A DNA stretch of 64,000 nt, from positions 1-64,000 of the IMG/VR virus record IMGVR_UViG_3300045921_000950, one strand, 5' to 3'. Positions 5,913-14,146 of this stretch are shown here, piece after piece (position 1 is the stretch's first letter; each line of letters starts with the position of its first letter). The translations under genes were made by a program, and so were the position numbers. This DNA is from a virus. The notes under the pieces are model-generated. The model was not told the origin of the DNA, did not search any database, and saw only the letters and a program-made list of their open reading frames with translations.

Positions 5913-6541
5913 AGCGGGCACACGGCCTGAGCCCGCATCGCCACGCGCCGCCGGTCGTCCCTGAGCCGCGCCTTCCGCAGGCCGGGCACTGACCCGCGCC
6001 GCGCCGCCAGCTCCCGCAGCCCGGGCTCTCCGGGCCATCCGTAGTCGTCGCCTCGCAGGTAGACGAGCTGCGGGGTCACGAGCGCCGTCGGAGTCCCGCT
6101 GACCTCACCCTGGCGGAGCACGGCGCAGCTCTGGGTCACGTCAAAGGCCAGGGCCAGGCCTGGGAAGTCGAGGCCCGCCCGGAGCGCTCGAGCTGCCGCC
6201 CGGCGGGGCGCGATGAGCCGCGCGGCCAGCGCGTCGGATAGCAACTCGACCCGTTCGGAGCGGCACCCGTCCCGCCGGAGGATCCACTCGGCGAGTTCGT
6301 GGGCGGTCAGCCAGCGCAGGTCGGTGCCCCGAGCGCGCGAGCGGACGTAGAGCCGCCAAGACGCCCCGACACGCGCGAGCGCCGCCGGCGTCCTCAGCCC
6401 AGGGCAGACATCGACCGGCACTGCCTGCCCCGTGCCGAGTAGTAGGCGCGCCAGTTCGATGGGCGCCACGGGCGTATCCGGGTCGAGCCCCGCCGCCCTA
6501 TACGCCCAGTCCGCGAGCCCTTCCAGGTCTCCAAGCTCCAT
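5909..6541 (-). CDS. Degenerate ImmA/IrrE-like protein (HELAE)
   Basis: A 210-residue protein with the layout of the ImmA/IrrE family: a helical N-terminus, TAHELAEWILRR (HELAE at residues 81-85) and the second-helix motif ELLSDALAARLIAP. The second metal-ligand histidine of HExxH is replaced by Glu, so it may be inactive or bind metal differently. ATG 6541 is used, with GGAGG upstream on the minus strand. It is divergent from the early operon and shares the 6542-6719 control region. It could be a decoy or regulator of the active ImmA protein at 5012. Confidence 0.7.
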   Translation of the reverse strand: MELGDLEGLADWAYRAAGLDPDTPVAPIELARLLLGTGQAVPVDVCPGLRTPAALARVGASWRLYVRSRARGTDLRWLTAHELAEWILRRDGCRSERVELLSDALAARLIAPRRAAARALRAGLDFPGLALAFDVTQSCAVLRQGEVSGTPTALVTPQLVYLRGDDYGWPGEPGLRELAARRGSVPGLRKARLRDDRRRVAMRAQAVCPL

Positions 6542-6680
6542 GCGGCCATGGAACCTCCATGGGCAGGCCGTCCGGAAGTGACGTCCGTTAAGGTGGGACA
6601 AGAAACGTCCGGGCGCAGAACGGATGTAGGCAAGGGTGCGAGCAATCTGCGGACGCTACCAAAGTTTGGTTATGACCCTC

Positions 6681-6711
6681 TTGACGAGGTCGGAGCATAA
6701 GCATAATTATG
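6681..6711 (+). promoter_or_regulatory. Main early promoter with operator O3
   Basis: -35 TTGACG (6681-6686), 17 bp, -10 TAATTA (6704-6709), with the expected start 3 to 4 bases before the ATG at 6720. The -10 lies inside the perfect operator CATAATTATG (6702-6711), and a further half-similar site GGTTATGACC is at 6669-6678. The whole rightward early operon would be shut by a protein bound here. Confidence 0.7.
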
Positions 6712-6719
6712 ACCTCAAG

Positions 6720-6917
6720 ATGAACGGCTCCCTGGTGCCCACGGTCCCCGCCGCAGCTTGCCCGCTTGAGGCGTACTCCGACGCCTGGCACGCGAACGAC
6801 CCGCGCGCGTTGGTGATGTTCCGGTCCCGCCTGGCTCAGCTGGTGACCAACTCGGACGTGCGGGAACTGGGGAAGGCTCTACTTCGCGAGCGCGCTGGCG
6901 AGGAGGCACTCCCGTGA
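6720..6917 (+). CDS. First early gene, small protein
   Basis: A 65-residue helical protein at the head of the rightward operon. Starts further upstream would lie 5' of the predicted transcription start, so ATG 6720, almost leaderless, is chosen. The first product of such operons is often a regulator or host-takeover protein, but nothing in the sequence identifies this one. It overlaps the next gene by GTGA. Confidence 0.65.
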   Translation: MNGSLVPTVPAAACPLEAYSDAWHANDPRALVMFRSRLAQLVTNSDVRELGKALLRERAGEEALP

Positions 6918-7108
6918 GCTCCTGGAGCTGGACCCCGGTCGAGGGTGGGTACCGAGCGACGGACGGGCGGGCGAGTCTCGCCAAGGTTGCCGGGACGAAG
7001 AAGTGGGTGCTGTCGCTTCGCGACGGGCGGCAATTCCCTCTCCCTCGTCGGGCATCGTTCGACCACGCTGAGCAGATCCTCGCTCGTGAGCTTGGGGGTG
7101 CCGCGTGA
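6914..7108 (+). CDS. Small basic protein
   Basis: A 64-residue protein starting at GTG in a GTGA overlap. It has a probable three-strand sheet ([20 protein letters not shown]) followed by a helix ([13 protein letters not shown]). No family recognised. It ends in a GTGA overlap with the HNH gene. Confidence 0.65.
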   Translation: MSSWSWTPVEGGYRATDGRASLAKVAGTKKWVLSLRDGRQFPLPRRASFDHAEQILARELGGAA

Positions 7109-7749
7109 CCTGGCAGCCGAACCCGCGCCGGTCTCGTCCTCATCGCCACACGGCGGAGAGCTTCTGGTCCAAGGTGGACGTTGGGTCCGACGACCAGTGC
7201 TGGGAATGGAAGGGGCCCCGGACGTCGCGCGGATACGGAGCAATCACCTTCCACAAGAAGTCTTGGAGAGCCCATCGGCTGGCCTGGACCTTGAAGAACG
7301 GCGAAATCCCGAGCGGGCTGTTCGTTTGCCACCACTGCGACAACCCCCCTTGTTGCAACCCGAAGCACCTGTTCTTGGGAACCAGCGCCGACAACTGCGC
7401 TGATGCCAAATCCAAGGGACGCGTGCCTTCCGGTGAGCGGCACCCATCGCGCGTCCACGGCACGGGCTACATGCCTCGTGGGGACCAGCACCCCCTGCGT
7501 CGAAACCCAGAGCTTGCCGCGCGCGGTGAACGCAACGGTAGCGCGACGCTCTCGGAGGAGCAGGCCCTAGAGATCATCCGACGTCGCGCCGATGGGGATA
7601 GGTCGGTCGAACTGGCGCGCTGCTACGGCGTCTCCCAAAAGACCATCAAGTCCATCGTGGCGGGCCGAAGCTGGGCTCATCTCCCAAGGCCGTCCCGTGC
7701 CGCCGTGGGGCAGGGTCCACGCCCGCTCCACTCCAAGGAGGAGTCGTGA
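7105..7749 (+). CDS. HNH endonuclease with C-terminal HTH
   Basis: A 214-residue HNH nuclease. The N-terminal part has the FWSKVDV and CWEWKG motifs typical of phage HNH proteins. The nuclease core is at residues 74-97, with [12 protein letters not shown]85, H88 and N97 giving the catalytic His and the Asn ligands. The C-terminal part (about 150-190: [23 protein letters not shown]) is a small HTH that probably fixes target choice. It is in the reading chain of the early operon (GTGA at both ends). Homing-type mobility is plausible; no intron is evident. Confidence 0.9.
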   Translation: MTWQPNPRRSRPHRHTAESFWSKVDVGSDDQCWEWKGPRTSRGYGAITFHKKSWRAHRLAWTLKNGEIPSGLFVCHHCDNPPCCNPKHLFLGTSADNCADAKSKGRVPSGERHPSRVHGTGYMPRGDQHPLRRNPELAARGERNGSATLSEEQALEIIRRRADGDRSVELARCYGVSQKTIKSIVAGRSWAHLPRPSRAAVGQGPRPLHSKEES

Positions 7750-8516
7750 GGCCCTACGAGGAGCGCCGCGAGGCGCGGGTTGAAGCTCTCCGGCAGAGAG
7801 CCTCCAAGAAACGTGCTGAGGCGCAGGGGAAGATCTCCAGGGCGCGGTCCATTGCGGAGCACATCCCCCTCGGGCAGCCCATCCTGACGGGACACTCGTC
7901 CGAGCGTCGTCATCGTGGGGACATCGCCAAGATCCGAAGTGGCTTCGAAGGAGGCTACGAAGCGCTGAAGGAGGCTGAGGAACTCGAGCGACGCGCCCGT
8001 GCGGCGGAGCGCAACACGGCGATCAGCAGTGACGACCCGGAGGCAATCGAGAAGCTCCGGGCGAAGCTCGCCCAGGAGGAAGCCTCTCGCGACGAGATGA
8101 AGCGCCTCAACGCGATCCACCGGAAGGGCGGCTGGGAAGCCGTCGCGACGGAGGTGGGTGTGGAGAAGGCCGCGGATCTGCGCCGCACGGCTCGCTACAC
8201 GGCCGACGACAAGCCGTTCCCGCCCTTCGCGCTCACGAATGCCGGGGCGACCATCCGACGCCTGAAGGAGCGCATCGAGCAGTTCGAGAAGGCGCGCGCG
8301 GCGGAGCCTGCGCCTGCGGAGCGAATCGGTAACGCCGTCCTCGAGGAAGAGGACAACCGAACTCGCATCCGCTTCGACGGGAAGCCGGACGCCGCCATGC
8401 GGCAGGCACTGAAGTCCTCCGGGTTCCGGTGGGCTCCAAGCTTGGGTGTCTGGCAGCGCCACGCGAGTGAGCAGGCCCGACATGCCGCCAGGCGGATCCT
8501 CGGAGGCGGAACGTGA
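7746..8516 (+). CDS. DUF3560-domain protein
   Basis: A 256-residue protein. Residues 1-100 match the DUF3560 pattern: repeated [13 protein letters not shown] helices, then [21 protein letters not shown]. The middle is a long charged helix. Residues 205-252 ([32 protein letters not shown], quoted here only as landmarks RIRF, SGFRW and WQR) form a small domain often seen at the ends of phage and plasmid proteins. The biochemical role of the family is unknown. GTGA overlaps on both sides. Confidence 0.85.
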   Translation: MRPYEERREARVEALRQRASKKRAEAQGKISRARSIAEHIPLGQPILTGHSSERRHRGDIAKIRSGFEGGYEALKEAEELERRARAAERNTAISSDDPEAIEKLRAKLAQEEASRDEMKRLNAIHRKGGWEAVATEVGVEKAADLRRTARYTADDKPFPPFALTNAGATIRRLKERIEQFEKARAAEPAPAERIGNAVLEEEDNRTRIRFDGKPDAAMRQALKSSGFRWAPSLGVWQRHASEQARHAARRILGGGT

Positions 8517-8818
8517 CGCACGTCTTCACGAGCCGACACGAACTCCTCTCCGAGGTCGTCGTGGAGATCGACTGGGAGAACCCGTGCGACAGCCGCGACC
8601 CACTGGACTGGGTGTGGGGCGAGATCCGGGCGTACGTCTGCGGCGAGCAGGTGGAGCTGTCCGGTACGGGCCTCGGGGCTCTCCTCGACGCCTACCACGA
8701 GCGCGAGGGAGACGGAGCTCTGGGGTTCAGGGACGAGATGGTCCGCCAACTCGAGGACGCTCGGACCATCCGGCTGGAGGAGCGCGCCGAAGCGCGTCTG
8801 GAGGCGTGGCCATGCTGA
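8513..8818 (+). CDS. Hypothetical protein
   Basis: A 101-residue acidic protein (GTG start in a GTGA overlap). The N-terminal half looks beta-rich (VVVEIDWENP), the second half is two helices. No domain recognised. It overlaps the next gene by 7 bases. Confidence 0.7.
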   Translation: MTHVFTSRHELLSEVVVEIDWENPCDSRDPLDWVWGEIRAYVCGEQVELSGTGLGALLDAYHEREGDGALGFRDEMVRQLEDARTIRLEERAEARLEAWPC

Positions 8819-9117
8819 GCGGGCAGGGGGTGCAGATGGTTGGGCAAGGGAACTCGCCGGTCGACGCGGTCGACTCCGCATTGGCGCGCACGCGGGACCA
8901 GGTGTGTGAACTCGAGGGGAAGCTGAAGAAGGTGCTCGCCGCCGGCGAGGCCGCTGTAGCGGCACACAGGGCGGGGGAAGTCGCGCTGTGTCGCTGGCAT
9001 CTCGCAGAGCTGACGGTGCTGTCTCGCTCGGTCACGGGGAACGGGCGTCTCGCCATTGAGCTTACCGAGGCCCTCATCGAGGCCTCTCAACCACTCATCA
9101 GAAAGGAAACGTCATGA
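8812..9117 (+). CDS. Hypothetical helical protein
   Basis: A 101-residue protein, almost entirely helical, with a short coiled coil (about residues 20-45). ATG 8812 is inside the previous gene; an internal ATG a few codons later is possible. It ends in an ATGA overlap with a 57-codon gene. Function unknown. Confidence 0.65.
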   Translation: MLSGQGVQMVGQGNSPVDAVDSALARTRDQVCELEGKLKKVLAAGEAAVAAHRAGEVALCRWHLAELTVLSRSVTGNGRLAIELTEALIEASQPLIRKETS

Positions 9118-9287
9118 AAGAGGAGATCGTCATCACCCGGACGGTGACCGAAGAGTTCCGGATGGTCGTGCGCAAGTGCGAACCGAGTAGCTACCCGCCC
9201 GAGCGGGTTCTGGACACGGAAGGCGTGGAGCTCCCGGAGCCCGCCTCGCGCCCGAGCAACGTGATCCCGCTGCGCAGGGCTGGCTGA
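9114..9287 (+). CDS. Small protein, 57 residues
   Basis: The ATG overlaps the preceding stop (ATGA), and GAAAGGAAA lies upstream as ribosome-binding site. The product begins MKEEIVITRTVTEEFRMVV, a likely beta hairpin, and ends in a Pro-rich tail. Coding is supported by the overlap and the ribosome-binding site. No function assigned. Confidence 0.6.
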   Translation: MKEEIVITRTVTEEFRMVVRKCEPSSYPPERVLDTEGVELPEPASRPSNVIPLRRAG

Positions 9288-9288
9288 G

Positions 9289-9441
9289 GTGCTGTTCGTC
9301 GATTCTGAGGAGCCGCGGCGCGCCTACACGCGCTGGTTCGGTCTCAACGTGGCCCACCAGCTCAGGGGTGGGGCGACCGTGGGGGAGCTCACCGAGACCT
9401 GGGCGGACATGTTCGAACTGGAGCCGGAAGGCGTCGCTTGA
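9289..9441 (+). CDS. Small protein, 50 residues
   Basis: GTG start two bases after the previous stop, and a stop just before the next ribosome-binding site, so it fills the gap exactly. The sequence has an RWFGLNVAHQLRGG motif and an acidic helix at the end. Function unknown. Confidence 0.5.
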   Translation: MLFVDSEEPRRAYTRWFGLNVAHQLRGGATVGELTETWADMFELEPEGVA

Positions 9442-9449
9442 GGAGTGTC

Positions 9450-10421
9450 ATGGAGCAGGAATTGGTAGAGGTCGAGGTTCACGAGGCCATCCCTGACGGG
9501 CAGAGCATCGAACTGTTCGACCCCGTGCGCTTCGAGATCACGGTCGACCAGATCGAGGCGAAGCGCGCCGAGTACGCTGCCCTGAGCGCAGAAACTCCGA
9601 CCGGCTACGAACTGGTCCGCCGTGCCCTCGCGGACTGTCGGGGCATGCGCACCGGGATTGAGAAGCGCAGAAAGGACCTGTCCGCTTCCCCGCTCGCCTA
9701 CCTGCGACAGCTCAACGACACGGCGAAGAAGCTGACGGAGCTCATCGAGAGTTTCGAAGCGCCGCTCAAGGCGAAGAAGTCCGCGGTGGACGAGGAGAAG
9801 GCTCGTCTGAAGCGGGAGAAGGAAGAGGCTGAGCGCAAGCGACTCGAAGAACAGGTCCGCCAGCAGCGTGAAGCTGAAGAGGCGAGACTCCGCGCCGAGC
9901 GCGAGGCGGAAGCTCAGCGCATTGCAGAAGAACGCGCCGCCCTGGAGGCGGAGCGGAAGCGACTCGACGAGGAGCGCGCGCGCGAGGCGGAAGCTCGCCG
10001 GGTCGAGCAGGAGCGCGCCGAAGCCGAGCGCCAGGCCGCAGAGGCAAAGCTCGCCGAGGAGCGCGAGCGCCTCAAAGCTCAGTTCGCCGAGGACCGTGCG
10101 CGGCTCGAGCGCGAGCGCCAAGAGTTCGAGGCGGAGCGCCAGAAGGCCGCCAAGGAAGAGGCAGAGCGCCAGGCCAAGATCCGTGCCGAGGAAGAGGCCA
10201 AGGCGCAGGCGGAGCGCGAACGGGTCGAGGCTGAGGAGCGAGCTCGCCGACGCGAGGAGATGCGACCGGACATCGAGAAGATCGAGCAGTACCGGCGGAG
10301 CATCTGGGCGCTCGCCGAAGACGCGCCGCAGGTCACCTCGACCGAGGCGCAAGAGGCTGTCTCGCGTGCCGTGGAAGCCCTGCGTCGCGAAGCCACGAAC
10401 CTGGAGGGCTTCGGGTCGTGA
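9450..10421 (+). CDS. Long coiled-coil protein
   Basis: A 323-residue protein. Residues 1-105 form a compact domain (IELFDPVRFEITVDQIE) of a type seen beside phage recombination genes (DUF1351-like). Residues 110-270 are an almost unbroken Glu/Arg/Ala-rich coiled coil, and a short C-terminal domain follows. GAGGAG precedes the ATG. It is immediately before the Cas4-like nuclease and the putative annealing protein, so a structural or accessory role in recombination is the best guess. Confidence 0.75.
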   Translation: MEQELVEVEVHEAIPDGQSIELFDPVRFEITVDQIEAKRAEYAALSAETPTGYELVRRALADCRGMRTGIEKRRKDLSASPLAYLRQLNDTAKKLTELIESFEAPLKAKKSAVDEEKARLKREKEEAERKRLEEQVRQQREAEEARLRAEREAEAQRIAEERAALEAERKRLDEERAREAEARRVEQERAEAERQAAEAKLAEERERLKAQFAEDRARLERERQEFEAERQKAAKEEAERQAKIRAEEEAKAQAERERVEAEERARRREEMRPDIEKIEQYRRSIWALAEDAPQVTSTEAQEAVSRAVEALRREATNLEGFGS

Positions 10422-11551
10422 ACGCCCCCGTCGTCCCCCTTCGGAGTATCCGGTGCAGTTCGCTGCCCCTGGCGAAGCTCTGCGCCGCGTCTCAGCAGCC
10501 CGTGAAGCTCAGGATCCGCGAGCGCCACGAGGGCGCCGATGCCGGAACCGCGGCCCACGAGTGCCTCGAGGACCTGCCGCGCATCGGCGTGGTGAACTGG
10601 GACAAGGTCGGCCTGGTCGCGAAGAAGCACGGCGTCGACGAGAACGACATCCGAGTGCTCTGCGCGCTGGGGACGCGGCTATGGCGGCAGGTGTCGTGGA
10701 TGTTCCAGAACGCCAGGGCCGAGGTGGCTCTGCAGAGCGAGGTCGCACCGGGGCTCTTCCTAACCGGTCACGCCGATGGGCTGGACGTCCCGATCGATCA
10801 GGGGACCACGGCGCGCGGCTACGACTGGAAAACGGGATTCCTCGACGGGGACTACCGCGAGCAGGCGCTCGGCTACTGCGCCCTGACCCTGCTCAAGTAC
10901 CCGCACCTAACCGAGTGCACGCTCACGATCTTGTGGGTGCGTGACTGCGAGGCGGAGCACGTCTCGATGACGCGGATGGAGCTCGCCGACTGGCTCCGAA
11001 GGACGGTCCAGCCGATCTTCGAGTGGGACGGCGCCTACCAGGCTGGGAAGCACTGCAAGCACTGCCCGCGCAACCACGAGTGCGAAGCGGGGATCGCCCG
11101 TCTGAGGCGCGACGCGGCGATCATCGCCGACCGCAGCATGGTCGCCCGCGCCGAGTCCGAGCTCGAGCACATGCCTCCGGAGGAGATCGTCAGCCTCCTG
11201 GAGAAGGCCGACACCGTCGTGGCCTTTGCCCAGAGGATCCGTGAGGCGGTGAAGCTCCACGTGATGACCCGTGGGGACGTTGTTGGCGGTGGCTACCGGC
11301 TGACCCTGCAGCAGTCCGAGCGTCGGGTGATCGATACGGAGGCGGCCTGGCCCGTGCTCGAGAGGTCGCTCGAGCCGGAGGAACTGGCGAGCGTCGTCGA
11401 GGTTCGCATCTCCAGGGCGGAGGAGATCGTCAAGAAGAAGGCAGGGCGAGGCAACGGCGCCTCGGCGATCCGAATGCTGCAGGCGGAGCTCCAAGAGGCC
11501 GGAGCCATCCAGAAGAAGACCGACGACCGGCTCGTGGTGCGGCGCGCCTGA
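10418..11551 (+). CDS. Cas4/RecB-like PD-(D/E)XK nuclease (DUF2800 type)
   Basis: A 377-residue protein with the motifs of the DUF2800 phage nucleases: GTAAHECLE near residue 45, TGHADGLD near 117, YDWKTG near 133 and EQALGYC near 147, which together build a PD-(D/E)XK active site. A later CKHCPRNHEC cluster (about 212-221) may bind metal or an Fe-S cluster as in Cas4. GTG start in a GTGA overlap. With the next gene and SSB it forms a likely exonuclease/annealase pair for phage recombination or end processing. Confidence 0.85.
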   Translation: MNAPVVPLRSIRCSSLPLAKLCAASQQPVKLRIRERHEGADAGTAAHECLEDLPRIGVVNWDKVGLVAKKHGVDENDIRVLCALGTRLWRQVSWMFQNARAEVALQSEVAPGLFLTGHADGLDVPIDQGTTARGYDWKTGFLDGDYREQALGYCALTLLKYPHLTECTLTILWVRDCEAEHVSMTRMELADWLRRTVQPIFEWDGAYQAGKHCKHCPRNHECEAGIARLRRDAAIIADRSMVARAESELEHMPPEEIVSLLEKADTVVAFAQRIREAVKLHVMTRGDVVGGGYRLTLQQSERRVIDTEAAWPVLERSLEPEELASVVEVRISRAEEIVKKKAGRGNGASAIRMLQAELQEAGAIQKKTDDRLVVRRA

Positions 11552-11567
11552 GCCTCGAAAGGGAAGC

Positions 11568-12332
11568 ATGTTCGACGAACAGCAGCATGAACTCGCAATC
11601 GAGCAGAAGATGCTCGAACTCGAGAAGGTACTCGCCTCCTGCCGATTGGAGGACGTCGCTCAGCTGAGCGAGGTGCAGCAGGCCTTCAGGATCGGTCGCT
11701 GGGTGGATCGGCTCGCCCGGGTGCTCTCCGACGACGTCGTTCAAGCGGTGTTGATGCCGCTCCAGGGCTCCGCTCTGGGGTTCCGGACCGACAAGGACCG
11801 GCAAGGCGGCTACCCGCTGGAGATCGTCCGAGAGTGCGCCATCGAGGCGCTCATCCGTGGGTTCCGCATCGCCGGGAACGAGTTCAACATCATCGACCGG
11901 CGCTTCTACGCGACGAAGAGCGGACTCGAGCGGAAGGTAGCCGAGTTCCCAGGTCTCAGCTCCTTGGAGCTCAAGCCGGGGACGCCGCAGGTGGACGGAA
12001 ACATCGCGCACGTCCCGTACCGGGCCGACTGGCTACTCAACGGCTCGCCGATGAGCATCGTCTGCGACCAAGTCTTTTCCCCGGACGGGAGCCGCCTGGT
12101 CGAGGACAAGCGCCTCCAAGTCCCAGCGCAGAAGGGGCTCGGCGTCGACGCTGTGGTCGGGAAGGCCACGCGCAAGATGCTCGCGAAGATCTACCGCGAG
12201 CTGATCGGGGCGAAGCTGGGGCTCGAGGACGGGGACATCGACGATACCCGCGGGCTCGACGTCTCCAGTGAGAACCGAGCTCCAGCCTCCGGCAACCGCG
12301 CCCCCGTTCGTCTTCGGGGAGGTCACCAGTGA
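11568..12332 (+). CDS. Putative single-strand annealing protein (RecT-like)
   Basis: A 254-residue protein of a conserved phage family with the landmarks GGYPLEIVRECAIEA, RGFRIAGNEFNII, FYATKSGLERKV and a GVDAVVGKATRKMLAKIY helix. I know this family as a regular neighbour of DUF2800 nucleases and SSB, which fits an annealing recombinase, but there is no diagnostic motif and the functional name is inferred from context. The Pro/Gly-rich C-terminus is probably disordered. The stop overlaps the next ATG as TGATG. Confidence 0.6.
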   Translation: MFDEQQHELAIEQKMLELEKVLASCRLEDVAQLSEVQQAFRIGRWVDRLARVLSDDVVQAVLMPLQGSALGFRTDKDRQGGYPLEIVRECAIEALIRGFRIAGNEFNIIDRRFYATKSGLERKVAEFPGLSSLELKPGTPQVDGNIAHVPYRADWLLNGSPMSIVCDQVFSPDGSRLVEDKRLQVPAQKGLGVDAVVGKATRKMLAKIYRELIGAKLGLEDGDIDDTRGLDVSSENRAPASGNRAPVRLRGGHQ

Positions 12333-12673
12333 TGTCGTTTGGCGCCAAGATGGCCACGGCGCACTCGCGCGACGCGAAGATCCGGCGCGCACAAGGGTGC
12401 TTCGACACCGCGGTCATGCACGAGGAGCAGGCCTACCGGTACCTCACGACGGGGAGCCACGTGGAGCTGCGCGGCGTTGTGCTCTCCGAGGACGAGCAGT
12501 TCCTGACCTCGCGGTTCGATTGTGTGGCTTGGGACAAGTTCAACGACGCAGGACGTCGCCCGGAGTGGCCGAGGCCGTTCGGTCCGCGGCGTGAAGGTTC
12601 GTCGTCTTGCGAGTCGGGTTCGATCGCGAGCGGCGGGGAGCGTGCGTACTGCACGTGTGATCGTTGTTGGTGA
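12332..12673 (+). CDS. Hypothetical protein
   Basis: A 113-residue protein. ATG 12332 follows GGGGAGG and forms a TGATG junction. Residues 15-80 look folded; the C-terminal part is Ser/Arg-rich and ends in a Cys pair (CTCDRC). No family recognised. Confidence 0.65.
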   Translation: MSFGAKMATAHSRDAKIRRAQGCFDTAVMHEEQAYRYLTTGSHVELRGVVLSEDEQFLTSRFDCVAWDKFNDAGRRPEWPRPFGPRREGSSSCESGSIASGGERAYCTCDRCW

Positions 12674-12678
12674 GAAGG

Positions 12679-13257
12679 ATGAGTCCCGACGTCACCTTCA
12701 TGCAGATCCCGGGGTACCCGGACTACGTCGCCGGGTCAGACGGGGAAGTCTACTCCCTGAAGTACGGTCGCCGCAGGAGACTCCTTGGTTGGCTGAACAG
12801 CCATGGGTACCGCGTGGTAGCGGTGCGCGGCGGGGAGCGGCGACGCCTGCTCGTGCATAAGGCGGTTGCACTTGCGTTTCACGGGCAGCCCACAGGCGAT
12901 CTCGTGATTCGCCACATCGACGGCAACCATCTGAACAACGTGCCCGGCAACCTCGCCTGGGGGACCCGTAGCGAGAACGCCCAAGACGCCATCAAGCACG
13001 GAACCCACGTCGCTCTGCAGCCGTGGAAGATGGCCCGAGGGGAGCGTCACGGGTCACGTACGAAGCCGGAACGTGTCCCGCGTGGGGAACGCAGTGGCAG
13101 TGCGAAAATCACCAACACGCATGTCGTCGCGATCCGCGCGATGGTCGATCTCGGGTTCACGATCTCCCACATTTCCAGGTCCCTCGCGGTGCCTCGCGGC
13201 GCCGTCAAGTGCGTCGTCCAGGGAAAGACCTGGCGACATCTACAGGAAGCATCATGA
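12679..13257 (+). CDS. NUMOD4/HNH endonuclease
   Basis: A 192-residue HNH homing-type nuclease. The NUMOD4 DNA-binding motif is at residues 8-28 (IPGYPDYVAGSDGEVYSLK). The HNH core follows: VHKAVALAF with H60, then RHIDGNHLNN with H79, N83 and N87, and NLAWGTRSEN. A C-terminal HTH (about 150-188: ISHISRSLAVPRGAVKCVVQGKTW) resembles the tail of the nuclease at 7105. The ATG at 12679 has GAGAAGG just upstream. It is inserted between the annealing protein and SSB. Confidence 0.9.
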   Translation: MSPDVTFMQIPGYPDYVAGSDGEVYSLKYGRRRRLLGWLNSHGYRVVAVRGGERRRLLVHKAVALAFHGQPTGDLVIRHIDGNHLNNVPGNLAWGTRSENAQDAIKHGTHVALQPWKMARGERHGSRTKPERVPRGERSGSAKITNTHVVAIRAMVDLGFTISHISRSLAVPRGAVKCVVQGKTWRHLQEAS

Positions 13258-13706
13258 GCCAAGGTTTGAACAGAGTAACCCTGCTCGGGAACCTAGGATC
13301 CGATCCGGATTCGCGAGTTACAGCTGGCGGGACCACGGTGTTGAAGCTCCGCCTAGCAACAAGTGAGACGTTCCTCGACCGCAACCGGCAGAAGCAGGAG
13401 AGAACCGAGTGGCACAACGTCGTCATTTTCGGCCGCCGCGCTGAAGCTCTGGGGAAGTTCCTCGGCAAGGGCGACCGCATCCTCATCGAGGGGAGCCTCC
13501 GCACGACGAGCTACGAGGACCGCGAGGGGGTGAAGAGGTACCGGACGGAGATCATCGCGAACAACGTCGTCCTGTCGGGTGGCGGGCGCGGCGGAAGCGG
13601 CGGAGGCGGTCGTGGCGACGACGACGGCGGCTCCCGCACGAGCGGGGGCGGGTACGACGACGCCGACTACGGCGCCGGCGGAGATGACGACGACATCCCG
13701 TTCTGA
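13254..13706 (+). CDS. ssb: Single-stranded DNA-binding protein
   Basis: A 150-residue SSB. The OB-fold occupies residues 4-108 with the classic NRVTLLGNLG start, the WHNVVIFGRRAEA strand and KGDRILIEGSLRT. A Gly-rich linker leads to the acidic tip DDDDIPF that recruits partner proteins, as in bacterial SSB. ATG 13254 overlaps the HNH stop. It coats ssDNA in phage replication and recombination and sits with the nuclease/annealing genes. Confidence 0.97.
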   Translation: MSQGLNRVTLLGNLGSDPDSRVTAGGTTVLKLRLATSETFLDRNRQKQERTEWHNVVIFGRRAEALGKFLGKGDRILIEGSLRTTSYEDREGVKRYRTEIIANNVVLSGGGRGGSGGGGRGDDDGGSRTSGGGYDDADYGAGGDDDDIPF

Positions 13707-13717
13707 GGTGACGCTCG

Positions 13718-14146
13718 ATGAAGACACTACCGACTGACGAGCTGGTCGCCCGCCTTCGCGATAGGCGCAAACGGGCGGCGAGAACCTCACCTGGGCCCGA
13801 CACCATCGGCAAGCAGGTGCTCACTGGACAGATCGATTCCGCGATGAAGGCAGCCCTCAACCGGGAGTACCTGCGCGGACGGACGGATGCGCTCGATGAG
13901 GTGATCCGGATGCTGACGGAGAAGCCGGAGCCTGGCCCCACGCCCATGACCGACGAAGAGCTTTTGGCCTACGCGGACATCCACTGCGAAACCGAACGGG
14001 CTCTGTTTTCGGTCGACCACATCCGGAGGCTGTTTGCGCTCGCTGGCAAGCCGGAGCCGGAGATCCCGACCACTGGGTTCCTGGCCTGCAAACAGGACGT
14101 CATACACCCGCTGACGAAAGCCGCACGCGAGAGGCTGAGCGCATGA
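13718..14146 (+). CDS. Hypothetical protein
   Basis: A 142-residue helical protein with a very basic N-terminus (ARLRDRRKRAAR), so DNA or RNA binding is possible. The middle has a REYLRGRTDALDEVIRML helix. No domain recognised. It ends in an ATGA overlap with the next gene. Confidence 0.7.
   Translation: MKTLPTDELVARLRDRRKRAARTSPGPDTIGKQVLTGQIDSAMKAALNREYLRGRTDALDEVIRMLTEKPEPGPTPMTDEELLAYADIHCETERALFSVDHIRRLFALAGKPEPEIPTTGFLACKQDVIHPLTKAARERLSA

Noticed and set aside
9868-10944. Long alternative-frame ORFs across the coiled-coil gene and the nuclease gene, including Arg/Ser-rich frames of over 300 codons.
   Set aside because: They are shadows of the real genes, caused by high GC and skewed codon positions; they have no start signals.
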